Below are positions 52,270 through 62,294 of a stretch of 64,000 nucleotides of DNA, piece after piece. The notes beneath the pieces were generated by a model. The model searched no databases, was not told where the DNA came from, and worked only from the letters and a program-made list of their open reading frames with translations. The stretch is from CBDUBH01 sp965365345 (lineage in GTDB: Bacteria > Bacteroidota > Ignavibacteria > Ignavibacteriales > SURF-24), in the NCBI GenBank assembly GCA_965365345.1, contig CBDUBH010000006.1, positions 1 through 64,000 of the forward strand, in the 5' to 3' direction. A program made the position numbers and the translations under genes. The stretch's first letter is position 1. Each line of letters starts with the position of its first letter.

Positions 52270-54277
52270 CAACAGATTATTAGTAATAATAGCTGCTATG
52301 ACAGTTTTCTTTACCGTACTTGCGGCAAAGCTGTTTGATATTCAAATCAATATGCACGAAGACTATGCTTTTTACGCTAAAAATCAGCAAACCGAAATTA
52401 GAAATCTGCGCGCCGAAAGAGGCTTCATTTACGATCGCAATAACGAACTTATAGCTTATGACAGAAATGATGTTTCGTTTTTTGCCGATACTAGAATGTT
52501 GAAAAAAGATGATGCCGAAAAAATTGCAGCTAAATTTTCGGAAGTTTTCGGTAAAAGCAAAAATCATTATTTAAAGATTCTTAAAGGAAAATCAAAAATT
52601 GTAACTCTTGAAGAAAAAGCGCCGCGCGAAAAATCACATAAGTTGAAAAGTTTTACCGTTGAGGGAGTTTTTTCAAAAGAAGATCCTACAAGAATTTATT
52701 CTTATGATAATCTTGCTTCTCATTTAATTGGATATGTAGATAAAGATTATAAAGGCGTTGAAGGAATTGAAAAGTTTTATGATGAAAAACTTAAAGGCGT
52801 TGATGGCAAAGTTTTAATTCGCAGAGATGTTAGAGGAAGAATGTTAAGTATTGCAGAAGATGCAACGGTAAAACCGAAATCAGGCAACAGCGTAGTTTTA
52901 ACTATCAATAAAACTTATCAGAAAATATTGCAGGAAGAATTGCAAAAAGGAGTTGAACAGTACAAAGCAAATTCCGCCGTGGGAATTATTATGAATCCTA
53001 ATAACGGCGAAGTTTTGGCTTTTGCAAATTTACCTGATTTCAACCCAAATAAATTTAATTACTTCAGTAATGAATCAAGAAGAAATAAAGCTTTAACCGA
53101 TACTTACGAACCCGGTTCAACTTTTAAAAGCATCATTATGGCTGCTTTAATTGATAAAGGCGTAGTAAAAGAAAACGAAAAAGTTTATGCCGAAAACGGA
53201 AAATACAGATACAAAAGAGTAAATATAAGCGATTCACATAAGCATGAATGGCTTACATCAAAAGAAGTAATTGAACAATCAAGCAATATCGGAATGGCAA
53301 AATTTGTACAGCGAATAGATAAAAGCGAATTCTTTAAATATTTACGTGATTTCGGTTTCGGAAATTATACAAGTATTGATCTTCCCGGTGAAACAAAAGG
53401 AAAGCTTTTAAAGCCGGCACAATTTGATGATTATTCGCAAATGTCAATGTCCTACGGTTACGGAATTTCAATCACTCCAATGCAGCTTACCGCTGCATAT
53501 TGTGCTTTAGTAAACGGCGGAACTTTGTACCAACCTTATCTTTTGAAAAAAGTAATTTCACGTGAAGGCAATATGGTTGAAAATGCAAATCCAAAACCTA
53601 TTAGAAAAGTCATTAGTACGGAAACATCAAACATTATTAAAGATTTTATGCTTGGTGTAGTTGAAAACGGAACTGCAAAAACTGCAAAAATTGAAGGTGT
53701 AAAAGTCGGCGGAAAAACCGGAACTTCAAAACAATTGGAAAATAACAAATATTCTGCAAACAGTTATAACTCATCTTTCGCAGGATTTTTTCCGGTCGAT
53801 AATCCGCAAATAGTCTGCTTTATACTTATGGATTCGCCTCAGCTCGGCAGATATGGCGGGCTTGTTGCAGCGCCGGTATTTAAATCAATTTCCGAAAAAA
53901 TTATTGAAGCAGATCCAAATTTGATGAGGCTTTGCAAACAAAATTATCTGGAAAGTGACCCGCAGACAAACGAAGTTATTTTAGCATCAAATGATGATCA
54001 GGATCAAAAAGAATTTGCAAATTTTACCGAAAAGGTAAATAAAGAAATGATCGCGCAGAAACAAAAAATTGCCGATAAAACTAAAATGCCGAATCTTACA
54101 AATTATCAATTGCGCGATGCAATTTCGGTTTTAACTCAATTAGGATTGAAATATAAAGTTCAAGGAAGCGGAAAAGTAGTTTCGCAAAGTATTCTTCCGG
54201 ATCAAAAAATTAAGCCCGGAGAAGTTTGCATTTTAAAGTGCGAATCAAAAAAATTGGATGGAGTTATAATCAATTAA
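52262..54277 (+). CDS. ftsI: Division transpeptidase FtsI/PBP with a C-terminal PASTA domain
   Basis: The 671-residue protein has one N-terminal membrane anchor, a dimerisation domain (about 40-220) and the transpeptidase domain: active Ser285 in GSTFKS, SSN near 340 and KTGTS near 484. A single PASTA domain closes the protein (about 600-670). It crosslinks septal peptidoglycan with FtsW. The PASTA domain may sense uncrosslinked peptidoglycan. It overlaps ftsL by 8 nt and abuts murE. Confidence 0.95.
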   Translation: MNNNRLLVIIAAMTVFFTVLAAKLFDIQINMHEDYAFYAKNQQTEIRNLRAERGFIYDRNNELIAYDRNDVSFFADTRMLKKDDAEKIAAKFSEVFGKSKNHYLKILKGKSKIVTLEEKAPREKSHKLKSFTVEGVFSKEDPTRIYSYDNLASHLIGYVDKDYKGVEGIEKFYDEKLKGVDGKVLIRRDVRGRMLSIAEDATVKPKSGNSVVLTINKTYQKILQEELQKGVEQYKANSAVGIIMNPNNGEVLAFANLPDFNPNKFNYFSNESRRNKALTDTYEPGSTFKSIIMAALIDKGVVKENEKVYAENGKYRYKRVNISDSHKHEWLTSKEVIEQSSNIGMAKFVQRIDKSEFFKYLRDFGFGNYTSIDLPGETKGKLLKPAQFDDYSQMSMSYGYGISITPMQLTAAYCALVNGGTLYQPYLLKKVISREGNMVENANPKPIRKVISTETSNIIKDFMLGVVENGTAKTAKIEGVKVGGKTGTSKQLENNKYSANSYNSSFAGFFPVDNPQIVCFILMDSPQLGRYGGLVAAPVFKSISEKIIEADPNLMRLCKQNYLESDPQTNEVILASNDDQDQKEFANFTEKVNKEMIAQKQKIADKTKMPNLTNYQLRDAISVLTQLGLKYKVQGSGKVVSQSILPDQKIKPGEVCILKCESKKLDGVIIN

Positions 54278-55753
54278 ATGGAACTTACAAAATTAATAAA
54301 TAGCGTTCGCGCAATTCAAGTTTCCGGCGAAGTTGAAAGAAAAGATATTGAAAGTATCACTTATGATTCGCGCCAAGTGAAAAATAATACTTTGTTTGTT
54401 GCTATTAAAGGTTTTAATTCCGATGGACATAAATTCATTTTGGATGCCATAAATAAAGGCGCAACTGCGGTTATTCTCGAAGATAACAATTCAATTCCCG
54501 GTGAAATTTTCACTCACAGAAATGTTACGAAAATTTTAGTTTCAAATTCCAGAAAAGCACTTGCGGAAGTTTCAAATTCATTTTTTAAAGAGCCGTCAAA
54601 AAAAATGAAATTAATCGGAATTACCGGAACAAAAGGTAAAACCACAACTTCATATTTTATAAAAAGTATTTTTGAAAATGCAGGAAATAAAGTCGGATTA
54701 ATTGGAACTATCGCAAATTACATCGGCAATGAAAAAATTCCGACTGCGCTTACAACCCCTGAATCTGTTGAGTTAAATCAACTTTTCGCCCAAATGATAA
54801 ATCAGGGCAGCAAATCTGCCGTAATGGAAGTTTCATCACATTCGCTTGTTTTAAATCGCGTAGCAAATCTGCATTTCAGCGGAACAATTTTTACAAATAT
54901 AACTTCTGATCATTTGGATTTTCACAATACTTTTGAAGAATATTTCAAAGCAAAGAAAATTCTATTTGATAATCTTGATGAAAGTTCTTTTACCGTAATT
55001 AATCTTGATGATGCAAATTCAGAAAAAATCATTTCAGATACAAAATCAAAAGTTTATTCATACGGCACAAATCCGAATTCAAATTTTCTTATAAAAAATA
55101 TTTATTATGATTTGGAAGGCACTACTTTCGAAATAATGTTCAACGCCACAACTTATAATTTAAAAACAAAATTAGTCGGATTTTTCAACGCATACAATGC
55201 TGCCGGGGCTTTTGCAATTTCAGTTCTTTTGGGAATTGATCCCGGAATTGCAATTAAAGGAATTGAAAATACTCTGCAAGTTCCGGGAAGATTTGAAACA
55301 ATTCATCATAAAAATAAAAAAGTCATTGTTGATTATTCACATACCGCGGACAGCTTAGAAAAAGCTTTGCAGGCAGTACAAAAAATTGTAAACGGCGAAA
55401 GAAAAATTTACACAGTTTTCGGTTGCGGCGGAAATCGCGATACAACGAAACGCCCTGTAATGGGGAAGATCGCGAGCGAATTAAGCGATAAAATTATTGT
55501 AACTTCTGATAATCCGAGATTTGAAGAACCGATGGAAATCATAGATCAAATTACAAAGGGAATCAAAAAAGATAATTTCGTTATAATTGAAAATCGAGAA
55601 GAAGCAATAAAATCAGCAATTCAAAATTCAGAAGATGATGCTGTAATTTTAATTGCGGGAAAAGGTCACGAAACTTATCAGGAAATTAAAGGCGTAAGAA
55701 ATCATTTTTCAGATAAAGAAATTGCGGAAAAGTATTTAGCAGATGAAAATTAA
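54278..55753 (+). CDS. murE: MurE, UDP-MurNAc-tripeptide ligase (meso-DAP type)
   Basis: The 491-residue ligase has the ATP motif GTKGKTTTS near residue 117, the HTADSLEKAL block and DNPR in TSDNPRFEEP near 410. DNPR is the residue set that selects meso-diaminopimelate over lysine. It adds the third residue to UDP-MurNAc-dipeptide. The start directly follows the ftsI stop, and the end overlaps murF by 11 nt. Confidence 0.96.
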   Translation: MELTKLINSVRAIQVSGEVERKDIESITYDSRQVKNNTLFVAIKGFNSDGHKFILDAINKGATAVILEDNNSIPGEIFTHRNVTKILVSNSRKALAEVSNSFFKEPSKKMKLIGITGTKGKTTTSYFIKSIFENAGNKVGLIGTIANYIGNEKIPTALTTPESVELNQLFAQMINQGSKSAVMEVSSHSLVLNRVANLHFSGTIFTNITSDHLDFHNTFEEYFKAKKILFDNLDESSFTVINLDDANSEKIISDTKSKVYSYGTNPNSNFLIKNIYYDLEGTTFEIMFNATTYNLKTKLVGFFNAYNAAGAFAISVLLGIDPGIAIKGIENTLQVPGRFETIHHKNKKVIVDYSHTADSLEKALQAVQKIVNGERKIYTVFGCGGNRDTTKRPVMGKIASELSDKIIVTSDNPRFEEPMEIIDQITKGIKKDNFVIIENREEAIKSAIQNSEDDAVILIAGKGHETYQEIKGVRNHFSDKEIAEKYLADEN

Positions 55754-57122
55754 AATTACATTAGAAGATTTATTCAATTTAACGGATTCAACTATTTATA
55801 ATCCGGATGAATTTAAAGCATCGGCAAAAGTTTCAACCGATACTCGCAAAATAAAAAAAGGTTCGATCTTTTTTGCGTTGAAAGGTGAAAAATTTGACGG
55901 ACATAATTTTGTTGAAGATGCCGTAAATAAAGGCGCAACAACAATTGTGATCAATAGAAATAAATTGAAAAAATTTGAAAACATCGATTGTACGATTGTA
56001 ACTGTTAAAGATACAACTTTGGCTTACGGTGAACTTGCAAATGCATGGCGCAAAAAATTAAATGCAAAAGTTATTGCAATTACCGGAAGCAACGGAAAAA
56101 CAAGCACAAAAGAAATTCTCGCAACTTTGCTTGAAGAAAAATATAGAGTTTCAAAAACATTGGCGAATAATAATAATCATATTGGCGTGCCCCTTACGAT
56201 ATTTGATACAAATGAAAATCACGATGTTTTAGTTTTGGAATTGGGAACAAATCACTTTGGCGAAATTGCTTATACAGCAAAAATTGCGCAGCCCGATTTT
56301 GCAATTGTGACAAATATCGGCGCATCGCATTTAGAATTTTTAAAGGATTACGAAGGCGTTGCAAACGAAAAATTGGCTTTATGCGATGAGACAATTAATT
56401 GCGGCGGAAAAATATTCTTGAATTCCGATAATGAAATTTTGAAAAAAAGAATTAAAAATTATAAAGAAAAAATTACCTTCGGATTTAAAGGAAAGCCTGA
56501 TTATAAAGGCGAAATTGTAGGTTACACCGAAGATGCGAAAACAAAAATAAAGATCACTTACGAAAAAGGTGAATTTGAAATTCCACTTCCCATTTACGGA
56601 ATTTCCAATGCGAAAAATTTCTTAGCAGCCGCATCAATAGCGCTCGAAGTGGGATTAACACAAAATCAAATAAAAAAAGGCGCTGCAAAATTAACTTCAG
56701 TTGATAAAAGATTGAATGTAAAAAAAATTAAAGATTTCATTTTGATAAATGATACTTACAACGCAAATCCCGAATCAATGAAATCCGCTTTTGAATTTAT
56801 GAATTTATTCAAAGGCTATAAAAATAAGATCGCAATTTTGGGCGATATGTTTGAACTCGGAGAAAAGGGAATTGAAGAGCACAAAAAATTAGCTGAATCT
56901 TTAAAGAAAAATAAAATAAATGAAATTTACGCAACCGGAAATTTGATGGAAAATTTGATAAGCGAAATTTCCGGAAATAAAATTTCCGCAAAACATTTTT
57001 CAAGAAACGAATTGCAAAAACTTATAAGTGAAAAAGAATTTTCAAAATCTGTGATTCTGGTTAAGGGTTCGCGCGGTATGAAAATGGAAGAATTCGTAAA
57101 ACAAATTGAAGAGATGAATTGA
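55743..57122 (+). CDS. murF: MurF, UDP-MurNAc-pentapeptide synthase
   Basis: The 459-residue ligase has GSNGKTSTKE at about 113, NNNNHIGVPLT, LELGTNHFGE and the C-terminal NDTYNANPESM block, which are signature MurF sites. It adds D-Ala-D-Ala to the tripeptide. Its first codons lie inside murE, and mraY begins two bases after its stop. Confidence 0.96.
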   Translation: MKIKITLEDLFNLTDSTIYNPDEFKASAKVSTDTRKIKKGSIFFALKGEKFDGHNFVEDAVNKGATTIVINRNKLKKFENIDCTIVTVKDTTLAYGELANAWRKKLNAKVIAITGSNGKTSTKEILATLLEEKYRVSKTLANNNNHIGVPLTIFDTNENHDVLVLELGTNHFGEIAYTAKIAQPDFAIVTNIGASHLEFLKDYEGVANEKLALCDETINCGGKIFLNSDNEILKKRIKNYKEKITFGFKGKPDYKGEIVGYTEDAKTKIKITYEKGEFEIPLPIYGISNAKNFLAAASIALEVGLTQNQIKKGAAKLTSVDKRLNVKKIKDFILINDTYNANPESMKSAFEFMNLFKGYKNKIAILGDMFELGEKGIEEHKKLAESLKKNKINEIYATGNLMENLISEISGNKISAKHFSRNELQKLISEKEFSKSVILVKGSRGMKMEEFVKQIEEMN

Positions 57123-57123
57123 T

Positions 57124-58233
57124 ATGTTTTACTATTTGTTTGATTATATAAACGAAATATTTAGTCCGCCGGGATTTGACGCGTTTAGATTTTTAACTTT
57201 CCGCGCGGCACTTGCGGCAATTTCCGCTTTGCTGATGTCGTTTTTTCTAGGACCGAAATTGATCGAATATCTTCGCAAAAAACAAATAGGCGAAGCAAAA
57301 AAAGCTGACGGTCCGAAAAATCACTGGTCAAAAGCCGGAACGCCAACAATGGGCGGATTGATAATTATTTTTTCAGTTTTGGTGCCGGTTTTAATTTGGA
57401 GCGATATTAAAAGTACTTACATAATATTAGTTACTGTCGGAACTGCGCTTTTAGCCGGAGTAGGATTTCTAGATGATTATTTAAAAGTAATAAAAAAATT
57501 TCCGAACGGATTGATTGGAAGATATAAATTATTAGGACAAACAATCGTTGGAATTATAATCGGTGCGGCAATTTATTATTTACCTGAATTCAGAGATATA
57601 AATTCGATTACGACTCTGCCGTTTTTCAAAGATACTAATTTTGATTTTGCATGGCTTTACATTCCTGCGGTTGTATTTATAATTGCTGCAACTTCAAACG
57701 CTGTAAATTTGACTGATGGACTTGACGGACTCGCAATCGGAAATGTTTTAATTGTAATGATAACTCTCGCAATTATAAGTTATGTATCCGGAAATATCAT
57801 TTATGCAGATTATTTGAACATAATTTATTTGCCCGGAAGCGGTGAAATGATTGTGTTCATAGCCGCAATAATCGGTGCTTCACTCGGATTTTTATGGTAC
57901 AATTTTTATCCCGCACAAATATTTATGGGTGATACAGGATCGCTTGCTTTGGGCGGCGCTTTCGGAATAATTGCAATTTTGATAAAGAAAGAATTATTAA
58001 TTCCGATTTTGGGCGGTGTATTTTTTCTTGAAACACTTTCTGTAATTTTTCAAAGATTGTATTTCAAATACACTAAAAAAAGATTTGGTGAAGGAAGAAG
58101 AATTTTTAAAATGGCACCGATTCATCATCATTTTGAAATGCTTGGTTGGCCTGAACCGAAAATCGTAATCAGGTTTTACATAATTACAATAATTTTGGCG
58201 ATCGTAAGTTTAACAACTTTCAAAGTAAGATAA
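57124..58233 (+). CDS. mraY: MraY, phospho-MurNAc-pentapeptide translocase
   Basis: The 369-residue protein has ten membrane segments. The conserved sites DDYLKV, NAVNLTDGLDGLA, FMGDTGSLALGG and the C-terminal MAPIHHHFEMLGW are all present. It moves phospho-MurNAc-pentapeptide from UDP to undecaprenyl phosphate, making lipid I. A 30-base gap to murD has no clear terminator. Confidence 0.97.
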   Translation: MFYYLFDYINEIFSPPGFDAFRFLTFRAALAAISALLMSFFLGPKLIEYLRKKQIGEAKKADGPKNHWSKAGTPTMGGLIIIFSVLVPVLIWSDIKSTYIILVTVGTALLAGVGFLDDYLKVIKKFPNGLIGRYKLLGQTIVGIIIGAAIYYLPEFRDINSITTLPFFKDTNFDFAWLYIPAVVFIIAATSNAVNLTDGLDGLAIGNVLIVMITLAIISYVSGNIIYADYLNIIYLPGSGEMIVFIAAIIGASLGFLWYNFYPAQIFMGDTGSLALGGAFGIIAILIKKELLIPILGGVFFLETLSVIFQRLYFKYTKKRFGEGRRIFKMAPIHHHFEMLGWPEPKIVIRFYIITIILAIVSLTTFKVR

Positions 58234-58263
58234 AATTTAAGAAAAGATTTTTATTGAAATAAA

Positions 58264-59613
58264 ATGCAAGAAATTCAAAATAAAAAAATATCAATAATCG
58301 GCGCGGTAAGAAGCGGAATCGGCGCAGCAAAATTAGCCAAAAGATTAGGTGCAATTCCATTTGTAAGTGAATCCGCACCAAAAGAAAAAATTGAAGAAAA
58401 TTTAAATATTCTTGAAAAAGAAAATATTCAATTTGAATTCGGCGGACATTCAGAAAAAGTTTACGATTGCGATTTTATAATAACTTCGCCGGGCGTTCCC
58501 TCAAATTCCATTGTGCTTATGAACGCTTACAAAAAAGGAATTAAAGTAATAAGCGAAGTTGAATTTGCTTCCTGGTTTTGCAAAGGGAAAATAATTTCGA
58601 TTACCGGAACAAACGGAAAAACAACTACAACAAGTTTGTGCGAACATGTTCTAAATAAATGCGGAGCAAAAACTTACGCTGCGGGAAATATCGGATTGGC
58701 ATTTTCGGAAATCGTTCTTGATGTAAAAGAGGATGAATTTGTTGCGCTTGAAACTTCAAGTTTTCAATTAGATCATATTGAAAATTTTAAGCCGTATATT
58801 TCAACCATTTTGAATATTACTCCCGATCATTTGGATAGATACGATAATAATTTTCAAAATTACATCAATTCAAAATTGAATGTTTTTAAAAATCAAAATG
58901 AAAATGATTTTTTGATCTTGAATTTGGATGATGAAAAATCACCGAAAGAAATTTCAAATCAAAAAGTAAACGGATTTTATTTTTCGTTAAAAAATGATGT
59001 TGCAAACGGTGTACATTTAGAAGAAAATAAGATCATTTATAAACGCGATAATAATATTGAATTTACTTGCTTAACAACTGATCTAAGTTTAAAAGGCGAG
59101 CATAATGTTGCAAATTCCATGGCTGTAATTTCAATTGGTAAAATATTGAATCTTGATAATGAAAAAATTAAATCGGGATTAAAAACTTTTCCCGGAGTTG
59201 AACACAGATTGGAATTTGTACGTGAAATTGACGGCGTAACTTTTATTAACGATTCAAAAGCTACAAATGTTGATTCGGTTTGGTATGCGTTAAGAAGTTT
59301 TGATCAGCCGCTGTTTTTAATTTTAGGCGGAAAAGATAAAGGTAACGATTATAATCAAATTAAAGATTTAGTTGTTGAAAAAGTTCAGAAAATTTACGCG
59401 ATAGGTTCAAGCGCCGATAAAGTTTTTAATTTTTTTCATCAATTGGTAAAAGTAGAAGTTAAAGAAACTTTGGAAGATTGTGTAAAAACTGCAAATAATG
59501 AAGCTCGCGAAAATGATATTGTGCTGCTTTCTCCGGCTTGCGCAAGTTTCGATATGTTTAACAGTTATGAGCATCGCGGAAAAGTATTTAAAGAGGCGGT
59601 AAATAATTTATGA
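58264..59613 (+). CDS. murD: MurD, UDP-MurNAc-alanine D-glutamate ligase
   Basis: The 449-residue ligase has GTNGKTTTTS at about 114, ETSSFQLDHI, HRLEFV and INDSKATN with LILGGKDKG, all in normal order. It adds D-glutamate to UDP-MurNAc-L-alanine. The stop overlaps the ftsW ATG by 4 nt. Confidence 0.96.
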   Translation: MQEIQNKKISIIGAVRSGIGAAKLAKRLGAIPFVSESAPKEKIEENLNILEKENIQFEFGGHSEKVYDCDFIITSPGVPSNSIVLMNAYKKGIKVISEVEFASWFCKGKIISITGTNGKTTTTSLCEHVLNKCGAKTYAAGNIGLAFSEIVLDVKEDEFVALETSSFQLDHIENFKPYISTILNITPDHLDRYDNNFQNYINSKLNVFKNQNENDFLILNLDDEKSPKEISNQKVNGFYFSLKNDVANGVHLEENKIIYKRDNNIEFTCLTTDLSLKGEHNVANSMAVISIGKILNLDNEKIKSGLKTFPGVEHRLEFVREIDGVTFINDSKATNVDSVWYALRSFDQPLFLILGGKDKGNDYNQIKDLVVEKVQKIYAIGSSADKVFNFFHQLVKVEVKETLEDCVKTANNEARENDIVLLSPACASFDMFNSYEHRGKVFKEAVNNL

Positions 59614-60734
59614 ATTTAAAAATTGCTGCAAGACTTTTTATAATTTGCGTTGCTATTCTTATGGCAATTGGCGCTTCAATGGTTTTAAGTGCAAGCAGCA
59701 TGTACAGCGCTTTAAAATTTGATGATTTCTATAAATTGTTCGATCAGCATTTAATTAGAATGATTTTGGCAATCGGATTTATGTTTGCGGCAATAAAAAT
59801 CCCTTATGAATATTATAAAAAAGTAAGTTTAATCTTGCTCGGTGTATCAGTAATTCTTTTAATGATCACGCTTATCGTTGGAGCAAATTATAAAGGTGCC
59901 GGTAGATGGATAAGTATTGGAGGTATTTCAATTCAGCCATCTGAAATTGCAAAATTCGCTTTGATAATTCATCTTGCACACTGGCTCAATAATAAAAAGA
60001 AGATAATTGGCGATTTTAAAAAAGGTTATTTATATCCGCTTGCCTGCATTGGAATTGTATTTTTATTTATCGTAGTTCAGCCGAATTTAAGTACCAGCAT
60101 TTTGGTTTCATCAGTTGGATTTATGATGCTTTTTGTAGGCGGAGCAAGAATAAAACATCTCGCATTAACTCTTTTAATTGCAATGATTGCAGCCGGATCT
60201 TTAATGATGACTTTTTCACATTCAAGAGAAAGAGTTATGACTTACTTCAATAGCGTAAAAGATGGCGGTGAAGTAAACGTGCAAGTCTTACAGGCAAAAA
60301 TTGCACTCGGCAGCGGAGGAGGTTTAGGTTTGGGAATTGGAAACAGCAGGCAAAGTGATCTCTTTTTACCTGAATCCTACGGCGATTTTATTTTTTCCGT
60401 ACTTGGTGAAGAAACCGGATATTTAGGAAGCGTAATTGTGCTTTTGCTGTATTTGGGTTTATTTCTATGCGGAATTATAATAGCAAAAAATGCAAAAGAT
60501 GATTTTGGTAAATTGATAGCCTTTGGAATTAGTTTCACAATTATTTTGAATGCATACATAAATGCAGCGGTGGTTACCGGCGTTTTTCCAACAACCGGAA
60601 TTCCTTTGCCATTCATTAGTTTTGGCGGAACATCAATTATATTTTTGAGTACTGCCGCAGGAATTGTGGCAAATATCGGTTACAGATCTCATAAATTCAG
60701 AGAAGGTAATTTAGGCAAAAATGTTAAAAGCTAA
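59610..60734 (+). CDS. ftsW: FtsW, SEDS-family peptidoglycan polymerase
   Basis: The 374-residue protein has about ten membrane segments. QPSEIAKFALI, the large periplasmic loop and FPTTGIPLPFISFGGTS near the C-terminus are conserved SEDS motifs. It polymerises glycan strands at the septum with FtsI. It overlaps murD by 4 nt and murG by 14 nt. Confidence 0.96.
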   Translation: MNLKIAARLFIICVAILMAIGASMVLSASSMYSALKFDDFYKLFDQHLIRMILAIGFMFAAIKIPYEYYKKVSLILLGVSVILLMITLIVGANYKGAGRWISIGGISIQPSEIAKFALIIHLAHWLNNKKKIIGDFKKGYLYPLACIGIVFLFIVVQPNLSTSILVSSVGFMMLFVGGARIKHLALTLLIAMIAAGSLMMTFSHSRERVMTYFNSVKDGGEVNVQVLQAKIALGSGGGLGLGIGNSRQSDLFLPESYGDFIFSVLGEETGYLGSVIVLLLYLGLFLCGIIIAKNAKDDFGKLIAFGISFTIILNAYINAAVVTGVFPTTGIPLPFISFGGTSIIFLSTAAGIVANIGYRSHKFREGNLGKNVKS

Positions 60735-61821
60735 TCCATATCGTTTTTTATTTGCCGGCGGCGGAACAGGCGGACATTTATTTCCTGCAATTGCAGTTGC
60801 CGAAAAAATAAAAATGCTTAGACCGGAAGCTGAATTTTTATTCGTTGGAAATAAAGAAAAGATTGAAGCTACAGTTGTGCCGAATTTAGGCTACAATTTT
60901 AAACCGATCTGGATAAAAGGATTTGCAAGAAAATTTGATATTCAAAATGCGTTGTTTCCTTTTAAAGTAATTGTTTCTTTGGTTCAATCATTTTTGATAA
61001 ATAATAATTTCAAACCAAGCGTTGCAATCGGAAGCGGAGGATATGTTTCCGGTCCTGCGGTTTGGGCTGCTTCAAAACTCGGCGCAAAAGTTGTACTTCT
61101 TGAACAAAACAGTTTTCCGGGAGTTACAACAAGAATTCTTGAAAAAAGCGCAAGCGAAATTCATGTAAGTTTTGAAGATACTTTGAAATATCTTAAAAAT
61201 AAAGATCATGCTTTTGTTACCGGAAATCCTGTAAGATCAAGTTTGAAACTAATTGATAAAAAAACTGCGCTTAATAAATTCGGATTGAAAGAAAATAAAA
61301 AAACAGTTTTGATAATTGGCGGCAGTCTTGGTGCTGGTTCAATTAATAAAGCAGTTGCAAAGTTTTTAAATGAATTTTCGCAAGATGAAATTCAAATAAT
61401 CTGGCAAACCGGTAAATATTATTTTGAAAATTACAAACATCATAAAAAAGAAAATGTTTGGGTGAATGCATTTATAGATGATATGTCAGCAGCGTTTTCA
61501 GCATGTGATATTTTGATTTCACGTGGCGGCGCAACAACTATTGCCGAAATTACAAATTTAGGAATTCCAGCAGTAATTGTTCCATCACCAAATGTTGCGG
61601 CAAATCATCAATATATGAATGCTAAGTCGTTATCTGATAAAAACGCAGCTGAACTTTTGGCTGATGAAAAAGTTGAACAGGATCTTTTTGAAACTGTTGT
61701 AAAAGTTTTGAACGATGAAAATAAATTGAAAGAATTATCAGAAAATGTTAAAAAATTTGCTAAGCCGGATGCAGCACTTATTATTGCGCAAAATGCCATA
61801 AAACTTGCGGAGTTGAAATGA
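60721..61821 (+). CDS. murG: MurG, GlcNAc transferase making lipid II
   Basis: The 366-residue GT-B enzyme has GGGTGGHLFPAIAVAE near residue 13, GGYVSGPAV, GGSLGAGSIN and the acceptor site SRGGATTIAEI with the PSPNVAANHQYMNAKSL donor loop. It adds GlcNAc to lipid I at the inner membrane. Its stop overlaps the next small gene by 4 nt (ATGA). Confidence 0.97.
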   Translation: MLKANPYRFLFAGGGTGGHLFPAIAVAEKIKMLRPEAEFLFVGNKEKIEATVVPNLGYNFKPIWIKGFARKFDIQNALFPFKVIVSLVQSFLINNNFKPSVAIGSGGYVSGPAVWAASKLGAKVVLLEQNSFPGVTTRILEKSASEIHVSFEDTLKYLKNKDHAFVTGNPVRSSLKLIDKKTALNKFGLKENKKTVLIIGGSLGAGSINKAVAKFLNEFSQDEIQIIWQTGKYYFENYKHHKKENVWVNAFIDDMSAAFSACDILISRGGATTIAEITNLGIPAVIVPSPNVAANHQYMNAKSLSDKNAAELLADEKVEQDLFETVVKVLNDENKLKELSENVKKFAKPDAALIIAQNAIKLAELK

Positions 61822-62294
61822 CCGATTTTAAGAAAATTTATAAATACAATATGTCGTTCTATTATCAGTCCGTGATAATATATTTGATCGTTCTTTTTGC
61901 TTATACGCTTGTTAAAGGTGAATTTGTTGACGATTCGTTTAAATTGATTTTCAAAGACCCGATAATTTATTTCTTTCTAATAATTATTGCCGCAGTTTTG
62001 ATCGCGATTTTATACAATCTTTTTTTGAACAGACACATTGAACTGACAGAAAACAAATTGATCATCGCAAAAAAAAGTAAAGTTAGAGAAATTCCTTTTG
62101 AAAATATTGCAGGGATAAAAATATTCAAAGAAAAAAGGACTAACAGAAGAAATCCTTTCAGATTGATAAGAATAAAATTAAAGAATAGAAAAATTCCGGT
62201 TTCAATAAGACCATACGATTATGAAAATGCAAATGATTTGATTAGTGAAATAAGAAAGTTAAAAGAAAATTTAGGGAATCAAGTAAATGTTTAA
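61818..62294 (+). CDS. Small membrane protein with PH-like domain inside the dcw cluster
   Basis: The 158-residue protein has two N-terminal transmembrane segments (about 17-33 and 47-69) and a short beta-rich C-terminal domain (about 72-145). The pattern resembles bacterial PH (bPH) proteins, where ELTENKLIIAKKSKVREIPFENIAGIKIFK is the typical strand layout. It overlaps murG by 4 nt and murC by 8 nt and so is a real member of the operon. No known dcw gene usually occupies this slot. A role near the divisome or in lipid binding is only inference. Confidence 0.75.
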   Translation: MTDFKKIYKYNMSFYYQSVIIYLIVLFAYTLVKGEFVDDSFKLIFKDPIIYFFLIIIAAVLIAILYNLFLNRHIELTENKLIIAKKSKVREIPFENIAGIKIFKEKRTNRRNPFRLIRIKLKNRKIPVSIRPYDYENANDLISEIRKLKENLGNQVNV

